From assembly GCF_008710275.1 (NCBI RefSeq), contig NZ_VYQE01000002.1, positions 837,451 through 901,450 on the forward strand: DNA of 64,000 nucleotides. Direction: 5' to 3'. The DNA comes from Histidinibacterium aquaticum (GTDB lineage Bacteria > Pseudomonadota > Alphaproteobacteria > Rhodobacterales > Rhodobacteraceae). The notes under the pieces were generated by a model. The model searched no databases. It saw only the letters and a list, made by a program, of their open reading frames with translations, and was not told where the DNA came from. Shown one piece after another: positions 8,684 through 17,334 of the stretch; the stretch's first letter is position 1; each line of letters starts with the position of its first letter. The position numbers were made by a program, and so were the translations under genes.

Positions 8684-9691
8684 ATGTCTTCGATCAAGAC
8701 GACCATCGTCGCGCTCGCGGCAGCCGCGCTCGGCACCGCAGCCAGCGCTCAGGAGCCGCAGTTCTTCCGGATCGGGACCGGCGGTACGGCCGGCACCTAC
8801 TATCCGATCGGCGGTCTGATCGCGAACGCGATCTCGAGCCCGCCGGGCTCGCGCGCCTGTGACGAGGGCGGCTCCTGCGGCGTGCCGGGCCTCATCGCCA
8901 CGGCCCTCTCGGCCAACGGCTCCGTCGCCAACGTGAACGCCATCGCGGGCGGCACGCTGGAATCGGGCTTTGCCCAGTCGGACGTCGCCACCTGGGCGCA
9001 GACCGGCACCGGCATCTGGGAAGACCAGCCGGCAGTCGAGGACCTCCGCGCCATCGCGAGCCTCTATCCCGAGACGATCCACCTCGTCGCCTCGGCGGAT
9101 GCGGGGATCGAAAGCCCGGCGGACCTGGCCGGGAAGACCGTCTCGCTCGACGAGCCGGGCTCCGGCACGCTGGTGGACGCGCGCATCATCCTCGAGGCCT
9201 ACGGCCTGTCGGAAGACGATGTCGACGCCGAGTACCTCAAGCCCGACCAAGCCGGTGAGCGGATGCGCGACGGCGCCATGGACGCATTCTTCTTCGTCGG
9301 CGGCTTCCCGGCCGGTGCGATCGCCGAACTGGCGAGCCAGGACGACATCACCATCGTGCCGATCGCCGGTGAGGAGGCCCAGGGCATCCTCGACGAGTAC
9401 ACCTTCTTCGCCGAGAACACCGTGCCCGGCGGCACTTACGAGGGTGTGGAAGACGACGTCACCACGCTCTCCGTCGGGGCCCAGTGGGTCACCAGCGCCG
9501 ATCAGCCCGAGCAGCTGATCTACGACATCACCGCCGCGCTCTGGAACGAGAACACCCGCAAGCTTCTCGACGCAGGACACCAGAAGGGCGCCGAGATCAC
9601 CGCCGAGACTGCTCTCGACGGTATCGGCATCCCGCTCCACCCGGGCGCCGAGCGCTTCTACCAGGAAGCCGGGCTCCTCGAGGCGGAGTAA
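8684..9691 (+). CDS. TAXI family TRAP transporter solute-binding protein
   Basis: This 335-residue protein begins at an ATG preceded by GGGGAGG. It has a signal peptide ending near ALGTAASAQ (residue 22). The mature N terminus FFRIGTGGTAGTYYPIGG is the hallmark of TAXI (TRAP-associated extracytoplasmic immunogenic) binding proteins, which bind glutamate- or dicarboxylate-like solutes. A further family feature is GFAQSDVATWA, and a partial hinge region includes AMDAFFFVGGFPAGAI. Two cysteines in the insert RACDEGGSCGVPG could form a disulfide. It pairs with the fused permease gene 96 bases downstream. The solute cannot be assigned. Confidence 0.93.
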   Translation: MSSIKTTIVALAAAALGTAASAQEPQFFRIGTGGTAGTYYPIGGLIANAISSPPGSRACDEGGSCGVPGLIATALSANGSVANVNAIAGGTLESGFAQSDVATWAQTGTGIWEDQPAVEDLRAIASLYPETIHLVASADAGIESPADLAGKTVSLDEPGSGTLVDARIILEAYGLSEDDVDAEYLKPDQAGERMRDGAMDAFFFVGGFPAGAIAELASQDDITIVPIAGEEAQGILDEYTFFAENTVPGGTYEGVEDDVTTLSVGAQWVTSADQPEQLIYDITAALWNENTRKLLDAGHQKGAEITAETALDGIGIPLHPGAERFYQEAGLLEAE

Positions 9692-9701
9692 GACCCTCTC
9701 G

Positions 9702-9760
9702 CGCGGCGCTCTAAGAGGCGCCGCGGAAGTCAACGACACCGCGGCCGGCTCCGGCCGCGG
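9702..9760 (+). promoter_or_regulatory. Two consecutive strong hairpins between TAXI gene and permease
   Basis: CGCGGCGC (9702-9709) pairs with GCGCCGCG (9718-9725). CCGCGGCCGG (9739-9748) pairs perfectly with CCGGCCGCGG (9751-9760) across a two-base loop. No T-tract follows, and the permease has its own AAGGA. Stems in this position would favour excess binding protein over permease by protecting the upstream mRNA or by partial termination; that function is inferred. Confidence 0.5.
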
Positions 9761-9787
9761 CCCCTCGCCAAGAAGGACAAGAAGACG

Positions 9788-11863
9788 ATGAGCGAGCGCA
9801 GCCGAGCCATGACCGAAGAGGAGATGAAGGCCCTCGAGGAGGAGTTCGACTCCGAGGTCCGCTTCCGTCCCCTCCCCCCGACACTCGGCTGGGTGGTCGC
9901 CGCCACGCTCTTCGCCCTTGCCTGCTACCACTACTACACGGCGGGATACGGCATCCCCCGGGCCACGACGCACCGCGGCCTGCACATGGGCGTCACGCTG
10001 GCGCTCGTGTTCTTCACCTTCGTCGCCTTCGGCAAGCCGCGCGCCACGAAGCCGGGCCTCCTCGCCCCGCTCGGCCTGCCCATCGTCGACTGGGTCCTCG
10101 CCGCCGGCGCGCTGGTCTCCGCGCTCTACGTCCCCTGGATTTTCAACGATCTGGCCTTCCGCGTCGGTAATCCGCTGCCGATCGACGTCATCATGGGGAC
10201 GATCCTGATCGTCACGCTCCTCGAAGCGACCCGCCGCGCCATGGGCTGGCCACTGCCGGTGATTGCCGTCCTCTTCATGGCCTACGCCTATTTCGGTCAG
10301 TACATGCCGGGCGTCCTGACGCACCCGGGCGCCGACTGGAGCGGGATCGTCAACCACCTCTACCTGACATCGCAGGGCATCTACGGCACCGCGCTCGGCG
10401 TCATCTCCACCTACGTTTTCCATTTCGTCCTGTTCGGCGTGATGGCGACCCGCATCGGACTGGGGCAGCTCTTCATCGACCTCGCATCGGCGCTGGCCGG
10501 ACGGTTCGCCGGCGGTCCCGCCAAGGTCTCGGTCCTGTCCTCGGCGATGCTGGGGTCGATCTCCGGCTCCTCGATCGCCAACACCGTGACCACCGGCTCG
10601 CTCACCATCCCGGCCATGATCCGGATCGGCTACCCCCGCCACTTCGCCGCCGCGGTCGAGGCGGCGAGCTCCACCGGCGGGCAGATCACCCCGCCCGTCA
10701 TGGGCGCCGTGGCCTTCCTGATGATCGAGTATCTCGGCGTTCCGCTGACGACGATCCTGACCGCCGCCCTCGTGCCGGCCTTCATGCACTTCTTCGGTGT
10801 GCTCGTTCAGGTCCACCTCGAGGCTCGCCGCCGCGGTCTGCGCGGGCTGACCAAAGACGAGCTTCCGGTGGCCTGGGCCGTCTTCAAGGCAGGCTGGCTG
10901 ACCACACTTCCCCTCTTCGTGCTCGTGGCGATCCTGCTGTCCGGCAAGACGCCCTACCTCGCCGCCTTCTGGGGCATCACCGCCTGTATCGGCGTCCTCG
11001 CGATCCAGAGCCTCGTGGACCACGGCACCAACCTTCGCGCTGCCGCAACCGAATTCGTGAAGGGCGTCTGGGACGGCTTCGTGCTGGGCGCGAAGTACTC
11101 GCTTTCGGTCACCGCCGCGGCCGCGCTCGTGGGCGTGATCATCGGCGTCGTCACGCTGACGGGCGTGGGCTTCAAGATCGCCTACATGGTGACCTCCGTC
11201 GCGGGACAGTGGGCCGAGTCCGTCAGCGCCGGTCTCGCGTTCCTGCCGTTCGACGTGATGTCGGTCCCCTCGCTGACACTGCTCTTCACGCTGATCATGA
11301 CGGCCATCGTCTGTGTTCTCATGGGCTGCGGCATCCCCACGACCGCGAACTACCTGATCATGATCGCGGTCGCCGCTCCGATCCTGGGACTGCTCGGCGT
11401 GCAGCCCATCGTGGCGCACTTCTTCGTCTTCTACTTCGGCGTTCTGGCGGACATCACGCCGCCTGTCGCCTTGGCCGCCTATGCCGCGGCGGGGATCGCC
11501 GACGCCAACGCCTTCAAGGCGGGTAACACCGCGTTCCGCCTCGGGATGGGCAAGGCGCTGGTACCCTTCGTCTTCGTCTTCTCCCCGTCGATGCTTCTGG
11601 TGACCGAGGGCTTCACCTGGTCGGAGTTCTTCCTGTCGACCTTCGGCGCGATGGCCGGCATCTGGATGCTCTCCTCGGTCTTCGCCGGCTGGCTCTTCGC
11701 TCCGCTGCGCGGCTACGAGCGCGTGCTGCTCACGATCTCCGCCCTGCTTCTGGTGGTACCGAGCCTGTGGCCCACGGTGATCGGCATCCTGCTGGTTCTG
11801 CCCGCGGTGCTCCGCCAGCTCCCCATGATCGGGAAGTCGGTGAGCTACCGCGAGTCGACCTGA
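9788..11863 (+). CDS. TRAP transporter permease, fused DctQ-DctM type (TAXI system)
   Basis: This 691-residue integral membrane protein has a short charged cytoplasmic N terminus (MTEEEMKALEEEFDSEV), about four N-terminal helices corresponding to the small DctQ-like part, and about twelve further helices of the large DctM-like part. Conserved DctM-type stretches are visible: LGSISGSSIANTVTTGSL, EAASSTGGQITPPVMGAV and the second-repeat equivalent MGCGIPTTANYLIMIAVAAP with ADITPPVALAAYAAAG. This fused architecture is standard for TAXI systems. It imports the ligand of the preceding binding protein using an ion gradient. The first 20 residues have no signal peptide. Confidence 0.93.
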   Translation: MSERSRAMTEEEMKALEEEFDSEVRFRPLPPTLGWVVAATLFALACYHYYTAGYGIPRATTHRGLHMGVTLALVFFTFVAFGKPRATKPGLLAPLGLPIVDWVLAAGALVSALYVPWIFNDLAFRVGNPLPIDVIMGTILIVTLLEATRRAMGWPLPVIAVLFMAYAYFGQYMPGVLTHPGADWSGIVNHLYLTSQGIYGTALGVISTYVFHFVLFGVMATRIGLGQLFIDLASALAGRFAGGPAKVSVLSSAMLGSISGSSIANTVTTGSLTIPAMIRIGYPRHFAAAVEAASSTGGQITPPVMGAVAFLMIEYLGVPLTTILTAALVPAFMHFFGVLVQVHLEARRRGLRGLTKDELPVAWAVFKAGWLTTLPLFVLVAILLSGKTPYLAAFWGITACIGVLAIQSLVDHGTNLRAAATEFVKGVWDGFVLGAKYSLSVTAAAALVGVIIGVVTLTGVGFKIAYMVTSVAGQWAESVSAGLAFLPFDVMSVPSLTLLFTLIMTAIVCVLMGCGIPTTANYLIMIAVAAPILGLLGVQPIVAHFFVFYFGVLADITPPVALAAYAAAGIADANAFKAGNTAFRLGMGKALVPFVFVFSPSMLLVTEGFTWSEFFLSTFGAMAGIWMLSSVFAGWLFAPLRGYERVLLTISALLLVVPSLWPTVIGILLVLPAVLRQLPMIGKSVSYREST

Positions 11864-11884
11864 ACCGGATAACGTGGTGACGCG

Positions 11885-12220
11885 CTAGCGGTGCTTCCGG
11901 CGAAATCGCTGGGCGAGCCAGCGCCGCATCCGGATGACGCTTGACGACACGGCCGGGCGCAGGATCGGGACGTCGACGGCCAGCAGCAGAAGGCCAAGCG
12001 GAAGCATCCAGAGACCGAGAAACGGCAGGATCGACAGGAGCCCGCCCAACACCAGCATGAGTGCGATAGGCAGGCGAACGATGAACCAGCGATCCCTGAG
12101 CAGGAAGTGAAGCGGCTTGCGCAAAGCCGGGGCCCTGCGTTCCAGCGCCCAGATCTGGCGCAAGAGTCGCTTCTTGTCCCTGCTCTCAGGCACTGGCTGC
12201 TGGACCAATCTCATCATCAT
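11885..12220 (-). CDS. Small integral membrane protein (PGPGW-like topology)
   Basis: This 111-residue protein ends in RRWLAQRFRRKHR. The central part RLPIALMLVLGGLLSILPF followed by LGLWMLPLGLLLLAVDVP gives two closely spaced membrane segments flanked by strongly basic regions. The layout resembles small alphaproteobacterial proteins of the PGPGW-type membrane family, although the exact PGPGW motif is replaced by PFLGLW. Three ATGs in tandem (12220, 12217, 12214) follow GGAG; the third has the best spacing. A much longer open frame extends upstream but runs antisense through the phospholipase gene and is rejected. It is divergent from the cardiolipin-synthase-like gene. Function unknown. Confidence 0.65.
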   Translation of the reverse strand: MMMRLVQQPVPESRDKKRLLRQIWALERRAPALRKPLHFLLRDRWFIVRLPIALMLVLGGLLSILPFLGLWMLPLGLLLLAVDVPILRPAVSSSVIRMRRWLAQRFRRKHR

Positions 12221-12391
12221 CACTCCGACCGAGACATGGACACCAAAGGACCGGATTACCAGTCTCCACGTTTGTGTGGAGCCGCGGTCGTTGCGTCGGC
12301 CCGGCATACAGGTTTGACACGGCCCGCGCGCGCCCCGACGTTCTGAAGAATTGGGAGCCGCGTTGCGGCGACAAGCGACGAAGAGGGACGC

Positions 12392-13795
12392 GTGCCAGGC
12401 AGTTTGACCGCAATCGTGGGCGTGGCGCTCGTGGCGGCAGCCGCCTATTGCGTCTGGAGCGCGGTCTCTTCGGCCCGTACCCCACAAGGGGCGGTTGCCT
12501 GGGCGATCTTCCTGGTCGCGGCACCCTGGGTCGCAGTCCCGGCATACGCCGTGCTCGGGCAACACAAGCTGCGCCCTCACCGAATGTCTCACCGCCGGAG
12601 TCTCGCCGTCACGCAGGGCATCGGCCTGCCCTCGCCGGACGATACGGCCAGAGCGTCGGAGAGGATGCGCGTCTTCTCCAGCCTGGCGGAGCTTCCCTCC
12701 ATGCCGGGCAACTCGGCTGATCTGTTGATCGACGGCGATGCGACCTTCGACACGATCTTCGAGGCGATCGACGCGGCCGAACGCTACGCCCTCGTCCAGT
12801 TCTATACGATCGAGGACGACGACTTGGGCCGAGCCTTCGCCGATCACCTCGTCGCGGCTGCCGAGCGCGGCGTGAAGGTCCGGCTGCTCTGCGACCGGGT
12901 CGGAAGCTACGGCCTGCCCGCCTCCTACCGCCGCCGGTTGCTGGACGCGGGCGTCGACTTCCCCGACCCGGCGAGCCGACGGCCGCGGAGCTCCCGCAGC
13001 CGCATCAACTTCCGCAATCACCGGAAGACAGTCATCGTCGACGGTCACTGGGCGGCCATCGGCGGGCATAACGTGGCCGATCTCTACCTGGGGAGAGACC
13101 CGCAGATGGGGCACTGGCGCGACACGCACCTCGCCCTGCGCGGTCCGATCGTGTCGCAACTGCAGCTCGGCTTCGTGCAGGACTGGCACTGGCAGACCGG
13201 CGAGGAACTGGGGGATGCCCTCGACTGGTCGCCCGAAACGGTTCCGGGTGGCGTCGACGCGGTGACGGTGCTGATGGGACCGGCCGACAAGCACGATACC
13301 GGTGCTCTCTTCTACTTTGCCGCGATCACGCGGGCACGGCGGCGGGTCTGGATCGCGACCCCCTACGTCGTACCGGATGTCGATACGCTCTCCGCATTGA
13401 AGTCCGCTGCGCTGGACGGCTGCGATGTCCGCCTGCTGATGCCTGCCCGGGTCGATCACTACCTGCCTTGGCTCGCCGCCTTCGCCTTCTTCGATGAGCT
13501 ACGCGAGGCCGGGGTCCAGATTCACCGCTACAGGGAGGGGTTCCTGCACCAGAAGGTCGTGCTCGTGGATGACGACCTCACTGGGATCGGGACCGCCAAC
13601 CTCGACAATCGCTCCTTCCGCCTCAATTTCGAGACCATGGTGATGATCGAGGACCCCGGCTTCGCCGCGCGGACCGAAGCGATGCTGCGACTGGACATGG
13701 AGGCGTCGGACCTGCTCGAAACGCCGCTCGCGCAGCAGCCCCTCTGGATGCAGGTCGGCGCGCGACTGGCCCGGCTCTTCGCCCCGGTGCTCTGA
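12392..13795 (+). CDS. Phospholipase D-family cardiolipin synthase-like protein
   Basis: This 467-residue protein starts at a GTG with GAGGG five bases upstream. Two N-terminal membrane segments (TAIVGVALVAAAAYCVW and VAWAIFLVAAPWVAVPAYA) precede two HKD catalytic motifs: HRKTVIVDG at about residue 210 and HQKVVLVDD at about residue 386, each followed by the family Asn/Gly pattern (IGGHN, GTANLDNRSFRLNFE). This matches ClsA-type cardiolipin synthases in length and layout. The reaction would condense two phosphatidylglycerols in the inner membrane. Its stop overlaps the start of the next gene (TGATG). A related phosphatidyltransferase activity cannot be excluded. Confidence 0.9.
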   Translation: MPGSLTAIVGVALVAAAAYCVWSAVSSARTPQGAVAWAIFLVAAPWVAVPAYAVLGQHKLRPHRMSHRRSLAVTQGIGLPSPDDTARASERMRVFSSLAELPSMPGNSADLLIDGDATFDTIFEAIDAAERYALVQFYTIEDDDLGRAFADHLVAAAERGVKVRLLCDRVGSYGLPASYRRRLLDAGVDFPDPASRRPRSSRSRINFRNHRKTVIVDGHWAAIGGHNVADLYLGRDPQMGHWRDTHLALRGPIVSQLQLGFVQDWHWQTGEELGDALDWSPETVPGGVDAVTVLMGPADKHDTGALFYFAAITRARRRVWIATPYVVPDVDTLSALKSAALDGCDVRLLMPARVDHYLPWLAAFAFFDELREAGVQIHRYREGFLHQKVVLVDDDLTGIGTANLDNRSFRLNFETMVMIEDPGFAARTEAMLRLDMEASDLLETPLAQQPLWMQVGARLARLFAPVL

Positions 13796-14499
13796 TGGCG
13801 CTGCGAGTGGTCAGCTACAACATTCGCAAGGCGGTCGGCCTGGACTGGCGCCGCTCCCCGGCCCGTGTCCTGCGCGTGCTGAATGAGCTCGACCCCGATG
13901 TCGCCCTGCTGCAGGAAGCTGACAAGCGCCTTGGCGCGCGGCCCACCGCCCTGCCCCGCGAGATGATCGCCCGGGAGACATCGCTGGAGGTCGTCGATCT
14001 CGCCGTAGGCAGAGGCGGGATCGGCTGGCATGGGAATGCCGTGCTCGTCCGAAGGAGCCTCCCGATCGAAGGCCGGATGAGGCTGGAGCTTCCCGGTCTG
14101 GAGCCCCGCGGCGCGGTTCTCGTCCGGGTCGCTGGGCTCTGGATCGTCGGAACCCATCTCGGGCTCCTGCGGCGCTGGCGGCACCTGCAGATGGCGACGA
14201 TCCTGAGGCATCTGGGGCCGATGACGAAGAATGCCCTTGTGGCCGGAGACTTCAACGAATGGTCCCCCGCTCGCGGCTTCGAGCCTTGGGAAGACAGGCT
14301 GCATGTCGTCGCCCCGGGGCCCTCGTTCCACGCCTCGCGCCCGGTCGCCTCTCTCGACCGCTTCGCACACGGCAACGCCGTGCGCATCCTGGACCACGGG
14401 GTCGCCGAACGCAGCCTGGCAGGGGTGGCCTCCGATCACCTGCCGGTCTGGGCGAGCGTCGAACCGGCCCAGGCAATCCCGGACAGCGAAGACAAGTGA
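13795..14499 (+). CDS. Endonuclease/exonuclease/phosphatase family protein
   Basis: This 234-residue protein has the EEP-fold catalytic signatures in order: SYNIRKAVG (Asn near the N terminus), LLQEAD (metal-binding Glu), GTHLG, VAGDFNEW (GDFN) and SDHLPVW (Asp-His pair near the C terminus). It has no signal peptide or membrane segment. The ATG overlaps the stop of the cardiolipin-synthase-like gene by one base, so the two are cotranslated. Members of this fold hydrolyse phosphodiesters or phosphomonoesters in nucleic acids, inositol phosphates or sphingolipids. The pairing with a phospholipid synthase suggests a lipid-head-group or polar-lipid substrate, which is inference only. Confidence 0.88.
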   Translation: MALRVVSYNIRKAVGLDWRRSPARVLRVLNELDPDVALLQEADKRLGARPTALPREMIARETSLEVVDLAVGRGGIGWHGNAVLVRRSLPIEGRMRLELPGLEPRGAVLVRVAGLWIVGTHLGLLRRWRHLQMATILRHLGPMTKNALVAGDFNEWSPARGFEPWEDRLHVVAPGPSFHASRPVASLDRFAHGNAVRILDHGVAERSLAGVASDHLPVWASVEPAQAIPDSEDK

Positions 14500-14523
14500 A
14501 ACAGTCCTTCGGCCCGTGATCCC

Positions 14524-15693
14524 CTAGAATTGCTGTGAGAACGAGACCTGGACCGTCCGGGTCTCGTCGTAGTCCTCTTGCAGGCGTACATGCGCCAGCG
14601 AGATGTCGAGCCGGCCGATCCCCGTCGCGATCCGGACCGTCACCCCGGCCGAACCCCTCAGGCTGAAGTCGTCGTCGACCGGTGAGGCCCCGCCCGGGCC
14701 GCCGCCCGTGTCGTCGAGGCCCCAGAGGCTCCCGGCATCGAAGAACACGCCGGGAGCGATGCGGTCCGTGTCGGGAAGGGCATTGGGGAACCACCCCGTG
14801 GTCCGGGCCGCCACGAAACGATTGCCGCCGAGAGCCGGTTCACGCCCAACGGCGAGGTCCCGCGGCCCGAAGCCGGCGAGTTCGAAGCCGCGGATCGAGC
14901 CCGACCCCAGGATAAACCTGTCGCCTATGGAGGATGTGCCGCCCCGGCTGTCGATCGCGCCGGCACGAAGCGTCTGGTTGAGGATGACGTCCCCTCCAAG
15001 CAGACGCTGCGTGTAGGCCAGCCCGCCGGTAATCTTGAGGTATCCTTCGTCCGCATCGTCCCTCTTTCCCAGCTCGAGGCCCAGGTCGAGCCTGACCGAC
15101 TGCCCGCTTTCTGGATCCCGCAGCACGTAGTCCAGCTCCCCGCCGACCGCCACGCGGTCGCTGGTCCCCGCGTCCGCCTCGATCAACGCCGAAGCGTTCG
15201 GCGCGACATCGTAGATCCGGTCCCGCGACACCAGCAGGTAGCTCGTGGCATCGAGGTCGTCCGTAAGTGTCCAACCAAGCCCGGCCCGGGCGGAGTTTGC
15301 GCTGACGTCGAAGGCGAAGTTGTCGTTGGCCGATTGCTGGCGGGACTCGATCAGCAGGGAGAGACGCGGCTGGGTTCCGAACAGGTCGTCGCTCCGCGTC
15401 AGAAGGCGATAGCGCGTGTCGTTCTCGTCGGCTTCGACCGCAAATTGCAGGTGCTGGTCCCGTCCGAGAAACCGCGTCGTCTCGATCCCGAGTCCCACAA
15501 TGGGACCTCGTTCGCTGTTGTAAGCGAGACGCCCGCTGACCCGGCCGATCGGTTCGCCCAGGCCGGTCTCGAAAACATCGGCATCGGCAGTCGAGGCCGC
15601 ATCTTCGTCCTGCGCGAGTGTCGCCACCGGCGCAGTCAGTGCCGTGGCGCAGACCAAAGCCAGGCGCCGGAAGCGCTGAAAAAAGTTACCCAT
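14524..15693 (-). CDS. Omp85-superfamily outer-membrane beta-barrel lacking POTRA domains
   Basis: This 389-residue protein has a signal peptide (RLALVCATALTAPVATLAQ). It then enters alternating amphipathic strands (RVSGRLAYNSERGPIVGLGI) through to a C-terminal aromatic strand ending VQVSFSQQF, the outer-membrane insertion signature. The loop motif GSGSIRGFELAGFG matches the Omp85 L6 (V/I)RG(F/Y) element, and PGVFFDAGSLWGL fits a late barrel strand. BamA and TamA are about twice this length because of N-terminal POTRA repeats, for which there is no room here. I chose the ATG at 15693, preceded by GGGGGA; the open frame before it has no start context. Position beside the giant-protein locus suggests a role in surface assembly, which is inference. 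Confidence 0.78.
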   Translation of the reverse strand: MGNFFQRFRRLALVCATALTAPVATLAQDEDAASTADADVFETGLGEPIGRVSGRLAYNSERGPIVGLGIETTRFLGRDQHLQFAVEADENDTRYRLLTRSDDLFGTQPRLSLLIESRQQSANDNFAFDVSANSARAGLGWTLTDDLDATSYLLVSRDRIYDVAPNASALIEADAGTSDRVAVGGELDYVLRDPESGQSVRLDLGLELGKRDDADEGYLKITGGLAYTQRLLGGDVILNQTLRAGAIDSRGGTSSIGDRFILGSGSIRGFELAGFGPRDLAVGREPALGGNRFVAARTTGWFPNALPDTDRIAPGVFFDAGSLWGLDDTGGGPGGASPVDDDFSLRGSAGVTVRIATGIGRLDISLAHVRLQEDYDETRTVQVSFSQQF

Positions 15694-15814
15694 GTCCCAT
15701 CCCCCGTCGTGTCGCGGGGGTATCAGCACGGCCACGGGGCCGGAGGCGCTGCCCCGCAACGGTCCCCTTACGCCGATGGTTGCGGGATGCCGGCCGTCGG
15801 GTCAAGCTGCGGCC

Positions 15815-16585
15815 ATGAATTCCTTGACCCCCGATGCAGCGGCGGCATTGACGCGGCTTCGCGATACCGCGGAAGCCTACGACCGATCCTGGTCCTTTTC
15901 CCTGGAGGGAGCGGTCGAACGGCGGATGCTGTTCTTCTTCCCCGCCTCGCGGAACGCGACGCGCCGGATCGCCCGCGCGGCCACGTCGCTGGGTATGCCC
16001 GAGACAGCCGTCCGGCGCTGGACGGAGACCGCCCGCGACGCGGATGCCCTCGGGCTCGGCATGACTGACACCCGCGGATCGGTTCGGCTCTACACGCAGT
16101 TCTGGGACCAGATGGTGGAGCGGGTCCAAGCCGGAGACCTGTCGCCCTTCCCCGTCTACCGCGGGACCAAGGCCCTCCCGGACGGCAGCCTGCGCGACGA
16201 CGCCTACCTTTGCGAGCCAATGGCCCCAACGGACCGCATACTCCCGCCGCTGCTGGAGACCTGTGCCGCCTTCGGCCTGGACGAGCTTGCCGTCGCGCGC
16301 GCATTCCGGGCCATCGAGGGCGCTGATTGCATATTTACCCGCACGAGAGGAGCGGGGCGCGACTCCTGGCTCGTGACGGTGCGCCGGGCCCATCTCGACC
16401 GGGAGGCGCTCGCGTCAGCGCTCGAGGCATGGCCTTTGGCCGAAGCCGCGCCGGACCTCCGCGAGGCCGCCCGGAGCGAGCCCCTGCTCCACGTCGCAGG
16501 GGGTACCGATCCGATAAAGGGGCGCTTCCTCAGCTTCTATTTTGAAACCGGCGCCGATGAAGTGTCGCGTCTGGCCGGGCTCTAG
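15815..16585 (+). CDS. Hypothetical protein, conserved-looking soluble protein of unknown function
   Basis: I do not recognise this 256-residue protein. It has no signal peptide, membrane segment or obvious catalytic motif. Two internal segments look alike, each ending in a strand with GxVRLYTQF or GRFLSFYFET, suggesting an internal duplication of an alpha/beta unit (about residues 20-95 and 160-250). The ATG at 15815 has a weak ribosome site; an ATG at 15776 is the alternative. It is divergent from the Omp85 gene and convergent with the HlyD-type adaptor, whose stop overlaps it at a shared CTAG. It sits inside the export locus but is on the opposite strand. Confidence 0.7.
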   Translation: MNSLTPDAAAALTRLRDTAEAYDRSWSFSLEGAVERRMLFFFPASRNATRRIARAATSLGMPETAVRRWTETARDADALGLGMTDTRGSVRLYTQFWDQMVERVQAGDLSPFPVYRGTKALPDGSLRDDAYLCEPMAPTDRILPPLLETCAAFGLDELAVARAFRAIEGADCIFTRTRGAGRDSWLVTVRRAHLDREALASALEAWPLAEAAPDLREAARSEPLLHVAGGTDPIKGRFLSFYFETGADEVSRLAGL

Positions 16586-17325
16586 CCACCGGCGAGGCGG
16601 CAGCTCGCTCCGGAGGGGATCGCGAGGTCGGAGTTGTCGATCTCCGCGATCACCGAGAACGTATTGCTGGACGCGTCGATGAAGGGGTCGGTCGACCGCA
16701 CCGTCGCGATAACCTCGTCCCCTGTCAGGTCGACCTCAAGCGGCAGGTCCTCTCCAGCCTGGATCTCGCCGTAGGCCTCGGTCGGGAAGACCAGTTCGAC
16801 CTCCAGCGTGCCGAGATCGATCAGCCGCAGAACGGGCTCGGCACCGATGCGTTCGGCCTCCGATACGAAAACCTCCGCCACGACACCCGGGAAAGGAGCC
16901 GTCAGCCGGGCCTGCTCGATCTGGATGCGGGCGCGCTCAGCCGCAGCCTCGGCCAGCGCGAGCTCGGTCCGCATCGTCTCCATCTCCTCGCCCGGGATGA
17001 TGTTGCTGCTCTCGAACCGGGCGGCGCGGCCAATACGCGCCTCCGCCGCCTCTCGCCGGATCTCGGCCTGCTGCAGATCGGCCCGCAGCAACTCGTCGTC
17101 GAGCTGCATCAGGAGGTCGCCTTCGGCCACCAGCTGGGCCCGCTGCACCGGGAGCTCGGTCACGATGCCGGCCTGCCGGCTGCCAACGTCGCTGCTGCGC
17201 GCGGGCACCAGCAGACAGGACAGCGCATCACCACTGACCTGCGCGGCGGCGGAAAGCGGCGGCAACAGAAGGACAGGCAGAACAAGGCAGGCGGAGGCGC
17301 GGCGGGTCAGCGAAAGCAACGTCAT
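16582..17325 (-). CDS. Periplasmic adaptor (HlyD/RND membrane-fusion family), short form
   Basis: This 247-residue protein has an N-terminal signal peptide or anchor (CLVLPVLLLPPLSAAAQ). A biotinyl-lipoyl half-motif follows (GIVTELPVQRAQLVAEGDLL), then a helical hairpin (LLRADLQQAEIRREAAEARI to AAAERARIQIEQARL), the second half-motif (TAPFPGVVAEVFVSEAERI) and a beta-barrel domain. It is short compared with typical adaptors of 350-450 residues and ends just after the barrel. Its ATG lies ten bases after the SecA-like gene stop with AGGAC upstream, so it is the last gene of the giant-protein operon. It is the third adaptor-like protein there. It would bridge inner and outer membranes with the TolC-family protein. 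Confidence 0.82.
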   Translation of the reverse strand: MTLLSLTRRASACLVLPVLLLPPLSAAAQVSGDALSCLLVPARSSDVGSRQAGIVTELPVQRAQLVAEGDLLMQLDDELLRADLQQAEIRREAAEARIGRAARFESSNIIPGEEMETMRTELALAEAAAERARIQIEQARLTAPFPGVVAEVFVSEAERIGAEPVLRLIDLGTLEVELVFPTEAYGEIQAGEDLPLEVDLTGDEVIATVRSTDPFIDASSNTFSVIAEIDNSDLAIPSGASCRLAGG

Positions 17326-17334
17326 GGGCTAGTC

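Noticed and set aside
8486..11419. A long antisense open frame of about 977 codons opposite the TAXI-TRAP genes
   Set aside because: It is a high-GC shadow with Arg/His/Asp/Gly-rich low-complexity sequence and no domain; the opposite strand encodes clear transporters.
11885..13459. A 524-residue extension of the small minus-strand membrane protein
   Set aside because: The upstream part is antisense to the phospholipase D gene, whose HKD motifs are intact; the triple ATG after GGAG near 12214-12220 is a better start.
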